Of a stretch of DNA of 64,000 nt, positions 22,389 through 34,867 are shown one piece after another; the stretch's first letter is position 1, and the number at the start of each line of letters is the position of its first letter. Origin of the DNA: Dermatemys mawii (Eukaryota; Chordata; Testudines; Dermatemydidae); NCBI GenBank assembly GCA_007922305.1, contig ML677385.1, positions 8,024,336 to 8,088,335 of the forward strand. Direction: 5' to 3'. The notes below the pieces were generated by a model that was not told the DNA's origin, did not search any database, and saw nothing but the letters and a program-made list of their open reading frames with translations. The position numbers and the translations under genes are program-made.

Positions 22389-23729
22389 TACTAAGTTTTC
22401 TGTCTGTCTTTGTGTAAAAATCTTAAACTGATTCTAAAACAGCTGTTTGGTTTGGGATTTTTTTGTGTTCAGAGAGCACTTCTGTCCCTCAGTCAAAAGT
22501 TCCAAAGCTGTGGAAGATGAAGAACTGTGACCTTGTTTATTACAGAAATTACTAGCTGGCATTTGGCTAGTCTTTTGACATTTTCTACTTTTAAGCTATC
22601 ATCACTAACATTACCACATTCATTTGTTTCTGTGCAATAAATGATAGACTCAACACTCTTACTTGGTTCTGTCAGTGCTGATAGCTACTCAAGTGTTTAC
22701 TTCATTCTTTAGTTATTGTTTCTGAGCTCTTTTCCTTGATCTGGTTATTCAAAGAGCCTCTAATAAGAACATTGGTGACACATTTGGAGGACTTTATTTT
22801 CTGTATTAATTCTTTGCTCTTTCTTCTTAAATTTCAGGGGCCTTGTGTCAACCCCCTGGTTCCTCTTGTCACTCTATTAGGACGAATAACTCAAGAACCC
22901 ACTTTTTCACTTTGTGAAGTTCTAACTCTGTGCACATATTTTCAAAATATTATTAACTTCTACCCACCAATATCAATTAAGTAGTATGTGAGATTACCAC
23001 TCCAATATCACTTTCTCCAATCCACAGCTCTTTCCTTTGCAGTCATTTTTTCTCCATTTCCTAAAAGTGGGAATCTTTGTTGAGTGACTTGTGAAGGAGA
23101 AAATCAGTTTATTCATGTGTAAGTGGACAAATCTCAGTTAGTCTCTTGAATATGTTGGGAATGTTATCCATATATTTTCAAATTTCTTTGTAAGCCTAAT
23201 TAGAAATGCTGAATAGAAAGGTAATTTTAGGGAGAACCATTGTGCTATACTGTCGTCATGCTGTAGCTCTTGGCTTTCATTTGAATTTGTAATACCTAAG
23301 TGGCTCCTGAGTTTCTGAGGTATGGTGCTCACACACCACAAGTATGGATGTTGTGGAAAAGGCTAACTTGAAAAGCTCCGATTACAAGTTAGTAACATAG
23401 TTATCATCTGAACAGTTTCAGTACCACTTAGAATTTTAAATCAGTTTAGAAAAAAAAGTACTTCCTTTCCAAAAATTTTGTGAAGTAATCTCTTGGTTCT
23501 CATTAAACAATTACATTTTATCAATGGATTTGATAAGATAAATACAGTAACAAATACATTTTATTTAAGAAGGGAAAATAATTTGCGAACAACAACAGGT
23601 TTCCTGAAGACTTTCCCACTACTTTGTTCTAAAATTAGATTTGCACTTGAGCAAAATAATAAAGATAATATTTTGATTGGATGGATATATAATTGCTGTT
23701 CTCAGCCCAGCTCAGCAGGGTTTCTGTAA
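22389..23729. other. Unassigned AT-rich DNA
   Basis: No gene or classified repeat was recognised here. Confidence 0.45.
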
Positions 23730-24266
23730 AAATCCATGCAGATCTTGAGAGGGTTTTAGTGCTAACCTGTTTAATATAGTCCCTGTTTAATATAGTCCCC
23801 CTTTTATACCTTTGGCACCAGGCGGGAATCTTTAGTCTCTCTGAATCCCCACCCCACCTTCTAAATGGAAAGGTACCAGATTTAAGATGGATTCCAGTAT
23901 CATGTGATATGCCATGGTCATAAGTCCTGTGAGACCCTAGCCTCCATTCTTCCTGGGCTGGTCTACATGTACACAGGAAAGCTTGCAAGTAAACAGAGCC
24001 TTTTACAACCAATTGTCCTAGTCAATGGGAGCCATCAAGATTCTAAACCACCATTAATGGCCCTCACTTTGCGTAATTACAATAGGACCTCAGAGTTATA
24101 CTTTGTATTTCTAGCTTCAGACACAAGAATGATATATGTATTCAAATAGGATGAACACACTCAGTAGATTATAAGCTTTGTAATGATACCTTACAAGAGA
24201 CCTTTTGATAAAGCATATTCACATTCAAAGCATATTTTCATAAAGCACATGGAGTGCAATGTCACA
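23730..24266 (+). mobile_element. Fragment of an LTR-like repeat, 3' end
   Basis: The text ending 'CACATGGAGTGCAATGTCACA', preceded by 'TATTCAAATAGGATGAACAC', resembles the right end of a long TG...CA repeat common in turtles; its left-end text is seen at 45669. The family link is recalled, not searched. It includes a short tandem duplication of CTGTTTAATATAGTCCC near 23768-23801. Confidence 0.5.
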
Positions 24267-25544
24267 ATTCCATTTTACCTTGAAGTACTGCAAGTACTTA
24301 AAATATATCGCTAATGATTTAGATATGTCTATTGGTTTGGATATCCTCTGTGTACTCCCACAGACTGACTGATCAGATAGGGTTACAGTCAAATTTTGCA
24401 GGAAATATATTTATGAATCCGGTATAAGAAAGGGAGTTTTATTACTTGCATAACTGACACACCTGGGACATTTCTGTGGAAGATAGCCTTTGGGGATAAT
24501 AACTTAGTGACAAAACAGAAAAAGGGTAATAATTCATAAATTAGCAGGTCATTAATCTTGTCTTTATGAGGGAACAAGCTAATTTATTTCAGAGAAGGTT
24601 GAACCCGAGGTGCAATTTATAATCTTTTTGATAGCCTAGTAATGTTGAAAGGCTCATAATGTAATGCTATATTATTCATCCTTTTAACTTGAGCTATTTT
24701 TGTGAAATAATGGAGGGTACAGACAAGAGAAGTATCAACTTTTTGGAACACAGTAAATCAACAGGGAAGTATTGGGTTGCTGTACAATTTTCAGAGAGGT
24801 GAGAATGCAATAAGTGGGCAATACTGTTTGTGGAAAAGAGCAGCATTACAAATGAAGATTGATTGCATTTTTAAAACATAATAGTTGCCATTAAAATATC
24901 ATTTGAAAATAATGTCACTCATTGAGCCTGATTGCCTCCTTTCCACAAAATAACCCAGTGGAGGGGAGAGTGGAGGAGGAAAACATTGTAAGAATTCTTT
25001 TCCAAGCTCTTAGACGGGGTAGGTGGGATATATCCTCCATTGTGGATGTGGTGGTGTTGTCTGCAAACCCTGTGGATCTCAGTTCCAACTGTATGAAAGT
25101 TCTGTACCTCTGCACTGCTCTACAATCCATTTAGGTCTTTCTGCATTGGTAGTTACTCATGGAAGTCCTCATGAAGGAGGGTTCGTCAGCATAAAGGGAA
25201 ACCACAGAGAAGCTATTGTCGCTGCAAGATGCACTCAGTTTTTGCGAAGGGTTTGTGGGGGGCTTCTCCTGGGAATAACCAAACGTCTTTCTGCTCACAG
25301 ACACTGTCTTGCCTCATATGTCTTCCCTTCCTTTTCTGCACTGGGCCCTCTTGAGGGTTCATGGCGGTGGCTGACCCTTTGCCCTGGATCATAGAAAGAG
25401 AGATGTTTAGATCACAGGGGGAGTGTTATGGTCAATGGTGTCTGCAATATTATAGAGATTTTGAATGGCTAGCTAACTACAAAAGCAGCTTCTCTTCTCT
25501 CGCTATTCACACCTCCAGTTCAGCTGCTAGAGGAACACCTCACC
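24267..25544. other. Unassigned DNA
   Basis: Region 24920-25400 has moderate GC content and several overlapping ORFs (up to 123 codons), but no protein family or splice context could be recognised. Confidence 0.35.
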
Positions 25545-25790
25545 CTCCCTGATTAGAGATAACAAGCTGGTTCAGCCTGATTGGACTAACCTTGTTATCT
25601 CCCACCTGGTTCTTGCCTACCTATTTATACCTGCCCCTGGATACTTCCACTGCATGCATCCGACGAAGTGGGTATTAGCCCACGAAAGCTCATGCTCTGA
25701 AAAAATTTCAGTTAGTCTTTAAGGTGCCACAGGACTCTCTGTCACTTCTGCAATTCCAGACTAACACGGCTACCCCTCTGATTCTTGCAA
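25545..25790 (+). mobile_element. Retroelement 3' tail ('GTGCCACAGGACTCT...CACGGCTACC')
   Basis: It contains CGACGAAGTGGGTATTAGCC, 'CACGAAAGCTCATGCTCTG', 'AAGGTGCCACAGGACTCTCT' and 'CTAACACGGCTACCCCTCTG', a very common vertebrate/reptile retroelement tail. Related tails occur at 53686-53760 (antisense) and 61205-61300. The class, non-LTR or Penelope-like, is not decided here. Confidence 0.7.
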
Positions 25791-25864
25791 TATTATAGTT
25801 ATTTTCTATACTGAGTTATGTCCTGTCTGGCTTTAACACTAATCTTGATCAGTTTTTGGAGGGG

Positions 25865-26335
25865 ATGATATCATGAAACTGCCTCCAGTGGCATATAGTG
25901 GATCTGCGACTGCTGGTAGTAAATATCTCCAAGAGCCATTGATGGGACACTTGATGGGGAGGGCTTCGAGTTACTCCAGAGAAATCTTTCCGAGGTGTCT
26001 GGCTGGAGGGTCTTGCCCACATGCTCGTGGTCTAACTGATCACCATATTTGGGATTGGGAAGGAATTTTTCCCCTGGTCAGATTGACAGAGACCATAGGG
26101 TATTTTCTTGCCTTCCTCTGCAGCATGGGGTATGGGTCACTTGAAGATTTAAACTAGTGTAAATGGTGGATTCTCTGTACCTCAAAGTCTTTAACCATGG
26201 TTTGAGGACTTCAGTAACTCAGCCAGAGGTGATGGATCTATTACAGGAGTGGGTGGGCGAGGTTCTGTGGCCCACAGCGTGTTAGATTAGATGATCTTGA
26301 TGGTCATTTCTGGCTTTAAAATCTGAGTCTGTGTC
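25865..26335 (+). mobile_element. CR1 LINE 3' end (older subfamily)
   Basis: CR1 3' text appears: 'GTCTAACTGATCACCATATT', 'GGAAGGAATTTTTCCCCTGG', 'AGATGATCTTGATGGTCAT' and the terminal 'TTTAAAATCTGAGTCTG'. It is of the same subfamily as 43640-44040. Confidence 0.8.
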
Positions 26336-26711
26336 AGATACAATGCATGATTATTGTTGACAAATGTTTTTAAGTGGTAGTCACTATGTATATGGTATTG
26401 GGGAAAAAAATTCCAATGCAATAAACTTTCCTAAATGTAATAAGTAAATAGATCTTTTCATATATATTCTCTATGCAGAACACAAAGTATTCAAAATAAT
26501 ATTATTTGGAAGCTTAAATATATTCAAAAGATTCTCTCCAGCAAAATTAATTTTGTATAAGTGAAAAGACTTCTGTATTCCAGAGTTACTTGTGTGACGT
26601 GTGTACTATAGAAAGAATCTCCTTATGCAGACTGCATATGTCTCTCCAGATGTTTGTGTGTTCAATATTTTTGGAACACTTTACATAATTATACTTTTTT
26701 CTTTTTTTAAG

Positions 26712-26908
26712 ATAAAGACACAGCAGTTGAACTTCCTATAAAGTTTACTCCACAGTATCCTGGTCGCTATCCCTGCCAGATTCTGCTGCAATCTTCCTAT
26801 GATATCCGGGTCTACTTGATAGAGTGCGTGGTGAATACGGACAGTGCTGAGGCTGAACTTGAATTTGTAACACCAGCCTATCAGACCGTGATTCAGGACC
26901 TGCCGATA
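26712..26908 (+). CDS. CFAP47: CFAP47-like exon A (ASH/HYDIN-type domain)
   Basis: A 197-nt exon with a polypyrimidine-AAG acceptor (TTTTTTCTTTTTTTAAG) and a canonical donor ATA|GTAAGT. The first two bases complete a codon from an upstream exon; it ends in phase 0. The 65 codons include 'FTPQYPGRYPCQILL', a strand motif typical of ASH/MSP-type beta-sandwich domains of axonemal proteins. CFAP47 is a large cilia and flagella protein with a calponin-homology region and many such domains, needed for sperm flagella. The assignment rests on memory of the family and on the continuous reading into the next three exons. The first coding base of the split codon and the upstream exon are not in the window or were not found. 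The alternative is another ASH-domain axonemal protein (HYDIN or CFAP65-type). Confidence 0.8.
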
Positions 26909-27362
26909 GTAAGTCTATTCTACAATTAGAAGGTTAAATCAAAATTCAGGATTATTGGATTCAGCCTTTTAAGTTTAAATGAACATCCATGTATCACAGA
27001 ACCCACAAAAGTACTGAAATATTGACTTATCTTGTTGCCCAAAGTCTAAATGGTATGTAAACATAAAACTTGTTTAGGGAAGAGAGTTACTGATCATTTT
27101 CTGCCCACCTCAATCACTATTTAGTCTGTTAATCCTAATGATTTTTTTTTTCTGACTGACACTTATTAACATACAGGACATTGCAAGAAGTGGGGAGAGA
27201 GGTAGGTTGGTATGAGTAGTCTGAATACTAGATGTAAGATTTCTGGCAATGGAAAGCAAGCAGAAATCTGAATTAAGGAGCGTGATAGCAGAATTAAATA
27301 TCGTACAGATCATATTGATGTAATTTGCCCCACAAAAATGTTGTTTTAAAAAATAAAAATAA

Positions 27363-27763
27363 TTAGTCATGGGATTTTTTAGTAAAAGTCATGGACAGGT
27401 CATGGGCAGTAAATAAAAATTCACAGTCCATGACCTGTCCAAGACTTATACTATAAATATCTCTGACTGAATACTGGGGGAGGGCGCTACTGGTGGAGGC
27501 ACCCTGGGGATCGCTGCTTGGGCGGTCTCTGAGGCCAATCACACTGGTCACTGCTCAGGCAGTCCTGGGGCCAGCTGTCCCAGGGCCACCCAAGCAGCGA
27601 CTGGTGAGGCTGGTTGTGGGGCTATCTGAGCGGCTGGCTGCAGAGCTGCTCCAGCGGTGGCCATTGTGGTTGGCCCTAGTGTGAGCCCCACCTGCCGCTG
27701 CAAGAGTCATGGAAAGTCACAGAATCCGTGATTTCTGCAACCTCCGTGACAGACACAGAGCCC
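27363..27763. mobile_element. MITE with internal hairpin (copy 1 of 2)
   Basis: The left 110 bp forms an imperfect stem: GGACAGGTCATGG near 27393-27405 pairs with CCATGACCTGTCC near 27428-27440, and the pairing extends on both sides. The right end 'AATCCGTGATTTCTGCAACC' followed by TCCGTGACAGACA is shared with the element at 55760-56165. The interior is GC-rich (CTGGGGATCGCTGC). Boundaries are approximate. Confidence 0.65.
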
Positions 27764-28505
27764 TAATAAATATGTAATATAGATATATTAGAAAAGTGTA
27801 TTCAAAGATTAAATATTTGAACCATTCAGTACTCAGAAGCTATGGTGTAAGAGAGGGGTACAGTAATTAACATGGTAGATCGGAATAGTCATTAATCTAA
27901 TCTAGTGATTGATCTCCAGCAATGACGAGGACCTGATGCTCCAGAAACAGTCCAAAAAGATAGATGAGAGAGAGATAGAAAGAGTCAAAGAATGAATTTT
28001 GAGCTGTAGGATTGGGTATCTTTTTCTGAGAAGACATTATCAAGATTTTTAGGCCATCAGCAGATTGTCTCAAATTAAAAGATAAAGAGAGAAAATGGAG
28101 GGGCAAAAAACAACAAGAGGAATACTTAAAGATTCTATTAGAAATAAAAATTTTATGGTTTGCACTAGGAGTTAAGAGTGCTGCCCGTAACATATTTTGT
28201 GTGAGATGGTCAGGAAGAATAGAGAGTGATAGTATAGAAAAAGTCACACTGAGATCTGATGGGACGAAAAGAAGGGAGGGATCCATGATTAGATGTGAGA
28301 TCAGTAGCTTTTAGTATTGTGAAAGCAGTGAGACACTGAAAGTAACCCAGGAGGATGTTTTGAAAGTAGTTAACGAAGAAACACTGAAAGTGAAACATCT
28401 CCTAATGCAATCTTTTCACTCTTTTTCCTTGCAATATCTTTTTGTTATTAAAACAAAAGAAATGTAGGGAAAAATCGTAGGGTTGTGTTAAATATACACT
28501 TAGAA

Positions 28506-28530
28506 AACACACATACATACACACACACAG
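28506..28530. repeat. CA/CATA microsatellite
   Basis: Short tandem run with the unit ACACATACATACACACACAC. Confidence 0.8.
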
Positions 28531-28621
28531 ACCATAGCCTGTTTTCAATTGTTATTAAATTTGCAAATAAAGCACTAAAAAGTTGGGAAATGTCCAAATT
28601 AAGGTGATCTGGGCAACCTTA

Positions 28622-29309
28622 GGGCTTGGCTACATTTGCACGTTATACCGCAATAAAGCCTCCTAGAGTGCTCTACCTCACTCCCTGTCCACACTAGCAA
28701 GGCACGTAGAGTGCTCGGACTTCCTGGCTGGAGCACTCCTAGTACTCCACCTTGGCGAGAGGATTAACAGCTTTTGCTTATTGGGTGAGACGCTTCAGGG
28801 TCAGTGTGAACGAGGAGTTACGTTACTGCACTCCGATTGACTTCCAGAAACATCCCATAATCCCCTTAAGTCAAGTGGTCTCTCTTTCTTTTGTTGTGGA
28901 ATTGCTGCAGGAATGCAGAAGTGCCTTTTCAAAGCTCCGTTTCAGACAGCAGCTGCTTATCTGCTACAGGGCAAAGCAAACACTGAGTGAGTGAGAGTGA
29001 GTGAGAGGCAGGGGGGTCTGAACTTAAAGACAGCGTACTTGCACACTCTCAGCACTCCAAAAATCCACTGTCTTTCTCTCCACACATACACACAACCCAA
29101 CCCGGCCACCCCCTCATTTGAAAGGCACATTGCAGCCACTTGAATGCTGGGATAGCTGCCCATAATGCACCGCTCCCAGTGCTGCAAATGTGGCCACGCC
29201 AGTGCGCTTGCAGCTGTCCGTGTGGACAGACTGGAGTGCTTTCCCTACCGTGCTCTCCAAAGGCTGGTTTAATCCAAAGCTCTCTACATCTGCAAGTGTA
29301 GCCAAGCCC
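28622..29309. mobile_element. Harbinger-like MITE, TSD TTA
   Basis: The terminal inverted repeat GGGCTTGGCTACATTTGCA pairs with TGCAAGTGTAGCCAAGCCC, flanked by TTA on both sides (28619-28621 and 29310-29312). A 3-bp TTA target is characteristic of PIF/Harbinger elements. The 688-bp body has no transposase ORF; a short GAGT-rich run lies near 28984-29006. Confidence 0.85.
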
Positions 29310-29544
29310 TTAGTTTCTACCCTCTTGTGTATATGCATAATGACACATTCTTTAATTTCAGGACTGCATATTATATTTACATTTTCCACAGGGTCCCTGT
29401 TGCCTTCAGTGCATGGGATAGATGGTGTGCAAGGAATAAAGTGGTTGTTCAGTATTTTTGTCCTCATTTTATGTGTGCCGCAGGTCTTATTTACTGCAGG
29501 CCCCCATACCCTGCTCTGAATAGAGAAGGAATAACTTCTTCATG

Positions 29545-29700
29545 AGATTTTATATGGCACTCATCACAGAAGTGATCTTTCACATTAATGAGTTTATCTT
29601 TGTAACATCCCTGTATGGAAAGGGGTGTTTTAATAGATTATGAAATTGAGGCACAGGTATATTAAGGATGAAATTTCCCCAATGTGACCTCTCCTGTGTG
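29545..29700 (-). mobile_element. MIR-like SINE fragment (antisense)
   Basis: The text 'TGTAACATCCCTGTATGGAA' followed by 'GAAATTGAGGCACAGGTA' is the antisense of the conserved MIR/CORE-SINE centre. Old and diverged. Confidence 0.5.
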
Positions 29701-30653
29701 ATATTCAACTTCTTAAATCACACCACACTCCTTTCTCTTCCTGAACTTCCTTTTCTCATTCCCCACCACTTGGCAGTTTCTTGAAGGAATGACAAAGAGG
29801 TTCTACAGTCAACAGCCTTATCTGTTCCACAGCCTTGCATGATTTCCTGGGTACTGATTATCCTGTACACTCAAGAACTGATCCACAGCTAAAGGGAATC
29901 AATGGAAATACTCCCAATGACTTCTATAGGCTTTGGATCAAGCCCTGAACAAAGCAGAAGTCAGAAAATTAAAAAAAATATTTATGATAATAAATATGTC
30001 CAAGGGATTAGAATTAAGATTGCCCATGCAAACTAAATTTTGGCATTTCCTAACGTGCTAGTGTTTGATGTTGGCATTTCCTAACATTTAGAGCTTGACT
30101 TTAATAATCGTCTTTTAATGTAGTTGTTTTATGCAATTTTCTAGTTGTTTTTTAAAGTAAAATTAAATTATTATTTGAAGTTATGTACTGATACAGTTTT
30201 TCTGTTCTACGCTTAAAGAAATTCTGCAGTATCTCAGACATAATAGTGTGATTACTGCAGATGAATACTGTGACCCTGTACTTCCATGTGTAGGCAGGTG
30301 CTTCTTCAGCTAATGAACAGCATTCAGCTATGGAAGAATTTCAGAGGTGGTACAGTTGCTCTTCTCTGGCTGATATATCTTTTCCTGTTTGAGGCCAGAG
30401 AGAGCAGTTTACATCATATATTGGTCTCTGTCTTGGTACTGATAGGGGAATCAAAAGCCTATGACTATTTTAAGTCATACTCCCTGGCTGACATCATGAA
30501 TAGATTTGTCAGCCACAGAAAAAATAATAAAGGAGCCACATTCCGCATGAAGCTTTCAACTTTGCTCCTTTTTACAATGCCAAAAAACAATCCAAATGAT
30601 TGGGATCTTTATTTCTGATAATTTTATTTTCCTTTTTAAACAGTAAGTAAGAT

Positions 30654-31450
30654 TGTCATAAGTATAAAGTAGCCTAGAATTTCTGCTTACCTGTAAGGGG
30701 TTAAGAAGCTAAAAGACACCTGGTTGGCATCTGTCCAAAAGAACCAATGGGGACCGAAGATGCTTTCAAACCTTGGGGGAAGAAAAGTGCTTTGTCTGTT
30801 GTCTCTCATTTGCTCTGGGCTTTCAGGGCAATCAGACAGTTTTCTTCTCTCCGTCTATCTATAACCTTTCGAAACAGCAACAGTAAGTAATTTAGCCAGG
30901 CAAGGCAGTTTGTTTTATATTTGTTTCTCACTTGTGAATTTCTCAGGTTTTTTGGAGATAGCCCTGTGTTTTCTCTGTAACTTTGAAACTCGGCGGGGGT
31001 GGGGGGAATTCCTCCGTGGTGTGGGTTTTCTTTGATTCCTTTTGTGATTGCAGTGTTTCCCACTGATTCCTATAGAAATTTTGTTTCTCTCCATTTCCTT
31101 TAATTAAAATCTTTCTTTTAAGAATCTGACTGCTTTGTTTTCCATTGTGTGAGATCCTGGTTTGGATCAGGCTCACTTAGCAGAATTGGTGAGGGGTTTT
31201 TCTCAATCCTTCCCCAGGGAGGGAGGTATAAGCTTGAGGGGATTTTGGGGAAAGAGTGGGGGCTCCAAGTGACCCTGTCCCTAGTTCTTGGAGGACGCTT
31301 GGTGGTGGCAGCATACTGTTCCAGACACAGGAGAAACTTGTGTTTTGGGGAAGTTTTAACCTAACCTGGTAAAATAAGCTTAGGGAGTCCTTTCATGCGG
31401 GTCCCCATATCTGTACCCTAGAGTTCAGATTGGGGAGGCAAGCCTTGACA
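30654..31450 (+). mobile_element. Solo-LTR-like element, TSD AAGAT, relative of the 8648 nest
   Basis: The 797-bp unit begins TGTCATAAGTATAAAGTAG and ends GCAAGCCTTGACA. A perfect 5-bp duplication AAGAT lies on both sides (30649-30653 and 31451-31455). It contains ATTAAAATCTTTCTTTTAAG, a polyadenylation-like ATTAAA, followed by 'CTTGGTGGTGGCAGCATACT' and 'CTGTACCCTAGAGTTCAG'. Both halves match the interrupted unit at 8648-11976 in order. TG...CA ends plus a 5-bp TSD favour a solo LTR. Confidence 0.8.
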
Positions 31451-32107
31451 AAGATAATGGATATTGATCTGCTCAGCCTGTCGTTGGCTGTGCTCCTAGA
31501 ACTGGAATTATTTTTGTGTTTTGCTGGATAAGGGGTTTGCTGGTTTTAAAGAGGATGCAATTCCGATGTTGTGGAGCAGAAGAGGAAAATGTATTTTCAT
31601 GAACTCTTCAACTCCCATTGAGCCTCCAACTTGTCAACACACAAATGTTGTTTTTTTCTTTCATACTCTGGGTTCTGCCCCAGGACAGTCTTTCTACTAA
31701 ATAGTTTAGTGTTCAGCAGAGTCAGTATCTGAATGCATATGGCTATGCACATTTTTGGTTAGATTGAGCCCATAATTATAAGTACAATCAAACTTCTTTT
31801 ATGGTATGAGTATGTAATACATGAATTTTTAGAGCATTTCTACTACTAGAACCTACAGTACCAGCATTATTGAACTTATGGTTGAATACATTTAAACTTT
31901 TAAAAATATAATCTTTATTTTCCTAAAATTTGCTCTGAGTTGGCACTTTTGAAAAATAAAGATTGTGATCTGATTTGGTGTCCATCTGCGAATTAATGGA
32001 TAGAAAGCTAAATGTAGTTGCAATTGCAGGTAAATATATGTTGTAACTTTAAATGTACCATTTGGATGACATCTTCCCCCCGCCCCCTCTCTCTCTCTTT
32101 TTTGCAG

Positions 32108-32251
32108 AGTAATATGTCTAATCAGGACTGGAAACTCCAAGCGATCCTTGAGGGACGTTGTTTTTATGGCCCTCCTCTCATATATGTGGGTCCAGGTGAA
32201 ACAACACAGTATCCTCTCATGTTTAAGCCCATTACTGAGTGTGTAACTCTG
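32108..32251 (+). CDS. CFAP47: CFAP47-like exon B
   Basis: A 144-nt exon (48 codons, phase 0 at both ends) with a strong acceptor (CTCTCTCTTTTTTGCAG) and donor CTG|GTAAGA. It begins SNMSNQDWKLQAILEG and ends FKPITECVTL. Exon A ends in IQDLPI, so the junction IQDLPI-SNMSNQDW continues a beta-sandwich domain boundary followed by a new strand. 'DWKLQAILEG..FYGPP', then 'GETTQYPLMFKP', is the ASH-domain pattern of alternating hydrophobic strands with a proline-rich turn. The ORF reads past the donor into intron, so the true exon end is set by GTAAGA and the continuity with exon C. Identity as for exon A. Confidence 0.82.
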
Positions 32252-34867
32252 GTAAGAGAAAAGAGACTTTCAGCCTTTATAAGAAGTGCTGCTACGCATA
32301 AAACTTGTGCCTGTACTCCAGGAAACCCCTTAAGCAGGTATTTAACATTAAGCATCTGCTTAAGAGGTTTTCTGAATCAAGGTTATCCAGGGCAAGACTT
32401 TTTCCTGAGGATGTACATGAAATAAACTGCTTTCAGGGGAGCTTCGGCTAATATTTTGTATGGTCAGTTTCTCTTTTGTCATGGTCCTATCCTCTCTCTC
32501 TGCCCACACAATTTTAATAAAATTATTAGGTATTCTATACAAATTGAAAACTCTCTAATTACAAATATGTACAGTGTACTCCAGCCTTTATTTAAATATA
32601 CGATATTTAACTTTTTTAATCAGTAAATTCAAGAAATGCCAATTTTAAGGTTCTTAAATAACACTGATATCCCTCACTGCACACACATGACATGGAGATT
32701 CTACAAGAATGGATTTTATATTACTTCATTCATTAATTTCCATTACTAGTGATATCATTACTCACATTGGGGTGGATTCCCTGGCATTCTGTCCCAATGG
32801 TAGTTGCCATTCTGGATATTATGAGGTACATACCAGGGTAAGGGCTGTTTCAGCATTTCACATGAAGCAGTTTGTACATTCCTGCCTATGTACTAGCTGA
32901 GCTACTCTGGTGTTTGGTATGCCATACAAAACCACAAATTTATACTACCGCTCTTTTGCCTAACACAGAATAATTACTTTCTACAAAGTACAATAGCCTA
33001 TTCAAATTCCTTGTTAACATCAGTATAATGTAGTTCACAAATCCTCCTAAAACAGTTAACAGTCCTGAACAGAAACTTCACTTAAACTAAAACAACCCAA
33101 GCCACGGAATATGGAATTATTCCCTGGGAAAATAGTCATTACATAGACAACAAAGTTAAGATGGTTGTGTGGTTGTACTCTATATTTCCTGCTTTATGAG
33201 AGTTGGAGTTGGGTATTTTGTATCCTTAGCAGTTATTAATTATTTTCAACAAGCATTTTGTATGTTTGAATTATATATTATATTTTAAAAATAATATAGG
33301 ATATAAGGAAAAGCCAGGATATGTATGAAGAGTTAGATTTAAGATTGAGTATTCGTGCTTAACTCTATATTTTCTAACTTTTGAGGGTTTGGTTTCTCAT
33401 TCTTAATGTTACACTAATATTATTAATCATTTTTTATTTATTTGTTAGGCACAGATACTGCATAATATTTTTGTCTGGCGTATATAACCTGTATGTGTGG
33501 ATAGCTGTAGCTCACTCTGTTATATTGGTGCAATTTCACTGGCTTCAATAGCGTTCCTTCAGGATACATGAGAATAGAATTTGGATATGTGATGCAATCT
33601 ATTTATATAGGTATAAAGCATTTAGTGTGTGTGCACATACTCAGCAGATGTGTATCACATGTAGATCCCTGCACATAATACTGGTTCTTTGGAATCTCAG
33701 TCTCAGAGCAAAATATCAAGGGGTAGGTCACTACACAAAACCTATATACTCCCACCCAGAGGACAGATTTTGGCAGTTCTGTGGCGAGGTCCTTTCTCTC
33801 CAGCCTGGACTAGTTTAATACCCTTATCTGTACTTTAGTGGTAAAATCCTTGCTCCACTGAAGTCAATGGATTTGTCATTGATTTGAATGGGCCAGGATT
33901 TCCCTGCAGGTCCCATTATTATGGAGACTTCCCCAGCAGGTCCCTGCTCTCTCAGTATTTTTATAAGTCTCATTCTCTGTTAGTTTAGACTGATGCATCT
34001 GCTCTTTATCTTTGCTACCAGAATGAGGATCCCCAAAATGGAGGTAGCTTATGAAAGAAAGCTGTGGATGTTTGAGTTCAGAACATAGTTCTGATGCTTA
34101 TTGTTTTTTTTCTTTTAAAATTATAATCAACAGGAATTTGTCCCAAGCCTTCCAGACTGTATCATTAAATAAGTTGATGGTTTTTAGAAGGTCTTCATTT
34201 TTTTTAAACAGTCTGATGAAATCATTCCCTTTGGGGCCAAACTCCACTGACAGTCAGTTTTAGCAAGATGAAAAGTTTCTTCCTCCTAGGCCATTGATTT
34301 AAATCTGATCAGAATTTAAATAGCCAAAAAATAGTGAGTTGCAAACAGGTCAGCTTCAGCCTTATTACTTAATGGTTTTAAGATTTCACTGTTTTAGTTT
34401 CATCCATAAATGTGTTTCTGTAGTTACCATTCAAAGAGGGAATAAAATTCATAGGTTTAGAGAGTGGATATTAATGATCTTAATTCCCCTTCTGTAGTTT
34501 CCCAAAATGTTAATAGAATTCTAGTATTCTGATCAATGAAGTGGGCAAAGCCAGTAGGCAAAGTTATTCTGTGAAAACCAGCAACAATGTTGAAGTACAA
34601 GACACAAAATCTACATATGCAAATTTTATTTGTAATTTCTCGTGTATGAGTATTCATATAACAGATAAAAGGAAGAGTTAATGTCGTCCCTTTCTAGTGT
34701 AAGGTAAATTAAAATTGACTCAAAAAAGTTTAGTACCAAGAGCCACCACCTGCACAGAATTCTGCTGGATGCGTATTGCTGGAACAAAGAAGTACCTCTC
34801 TTTTCCAGTTTGTCATGTTCATTGGGAATAATGATGGCTCCAAAAATACTTTCTTGGAAGGTATGTT
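32252..34867. other. Left part of intron B-C, unassigned
   Basis: AT-rich intronic DNA without recognised genes. No clear repeats were identified. Confidence 0.5.

Larger units (their letters stand above)
26909..32107 (+). other. Intron A-B of the CFAP47-like gene (about 5.2 kb)
   Basis: GT...AG bounded (GTAAGT to TTTTGCAG). It contains the MITEs at 27363 and 28622, a CA-repeat at about 28506-28530, a MIR-like fragment at 29545 and the 797-bp element at 30654. Confidence 0.75.

Noticed and set aside
24922..25400. Candidate host exon (ORFs of 70-123 codons)
   Set aside because: No phase-compatible acceptor/donor pair could be tied to exon A and no ASH-domain strand pattern was seen.
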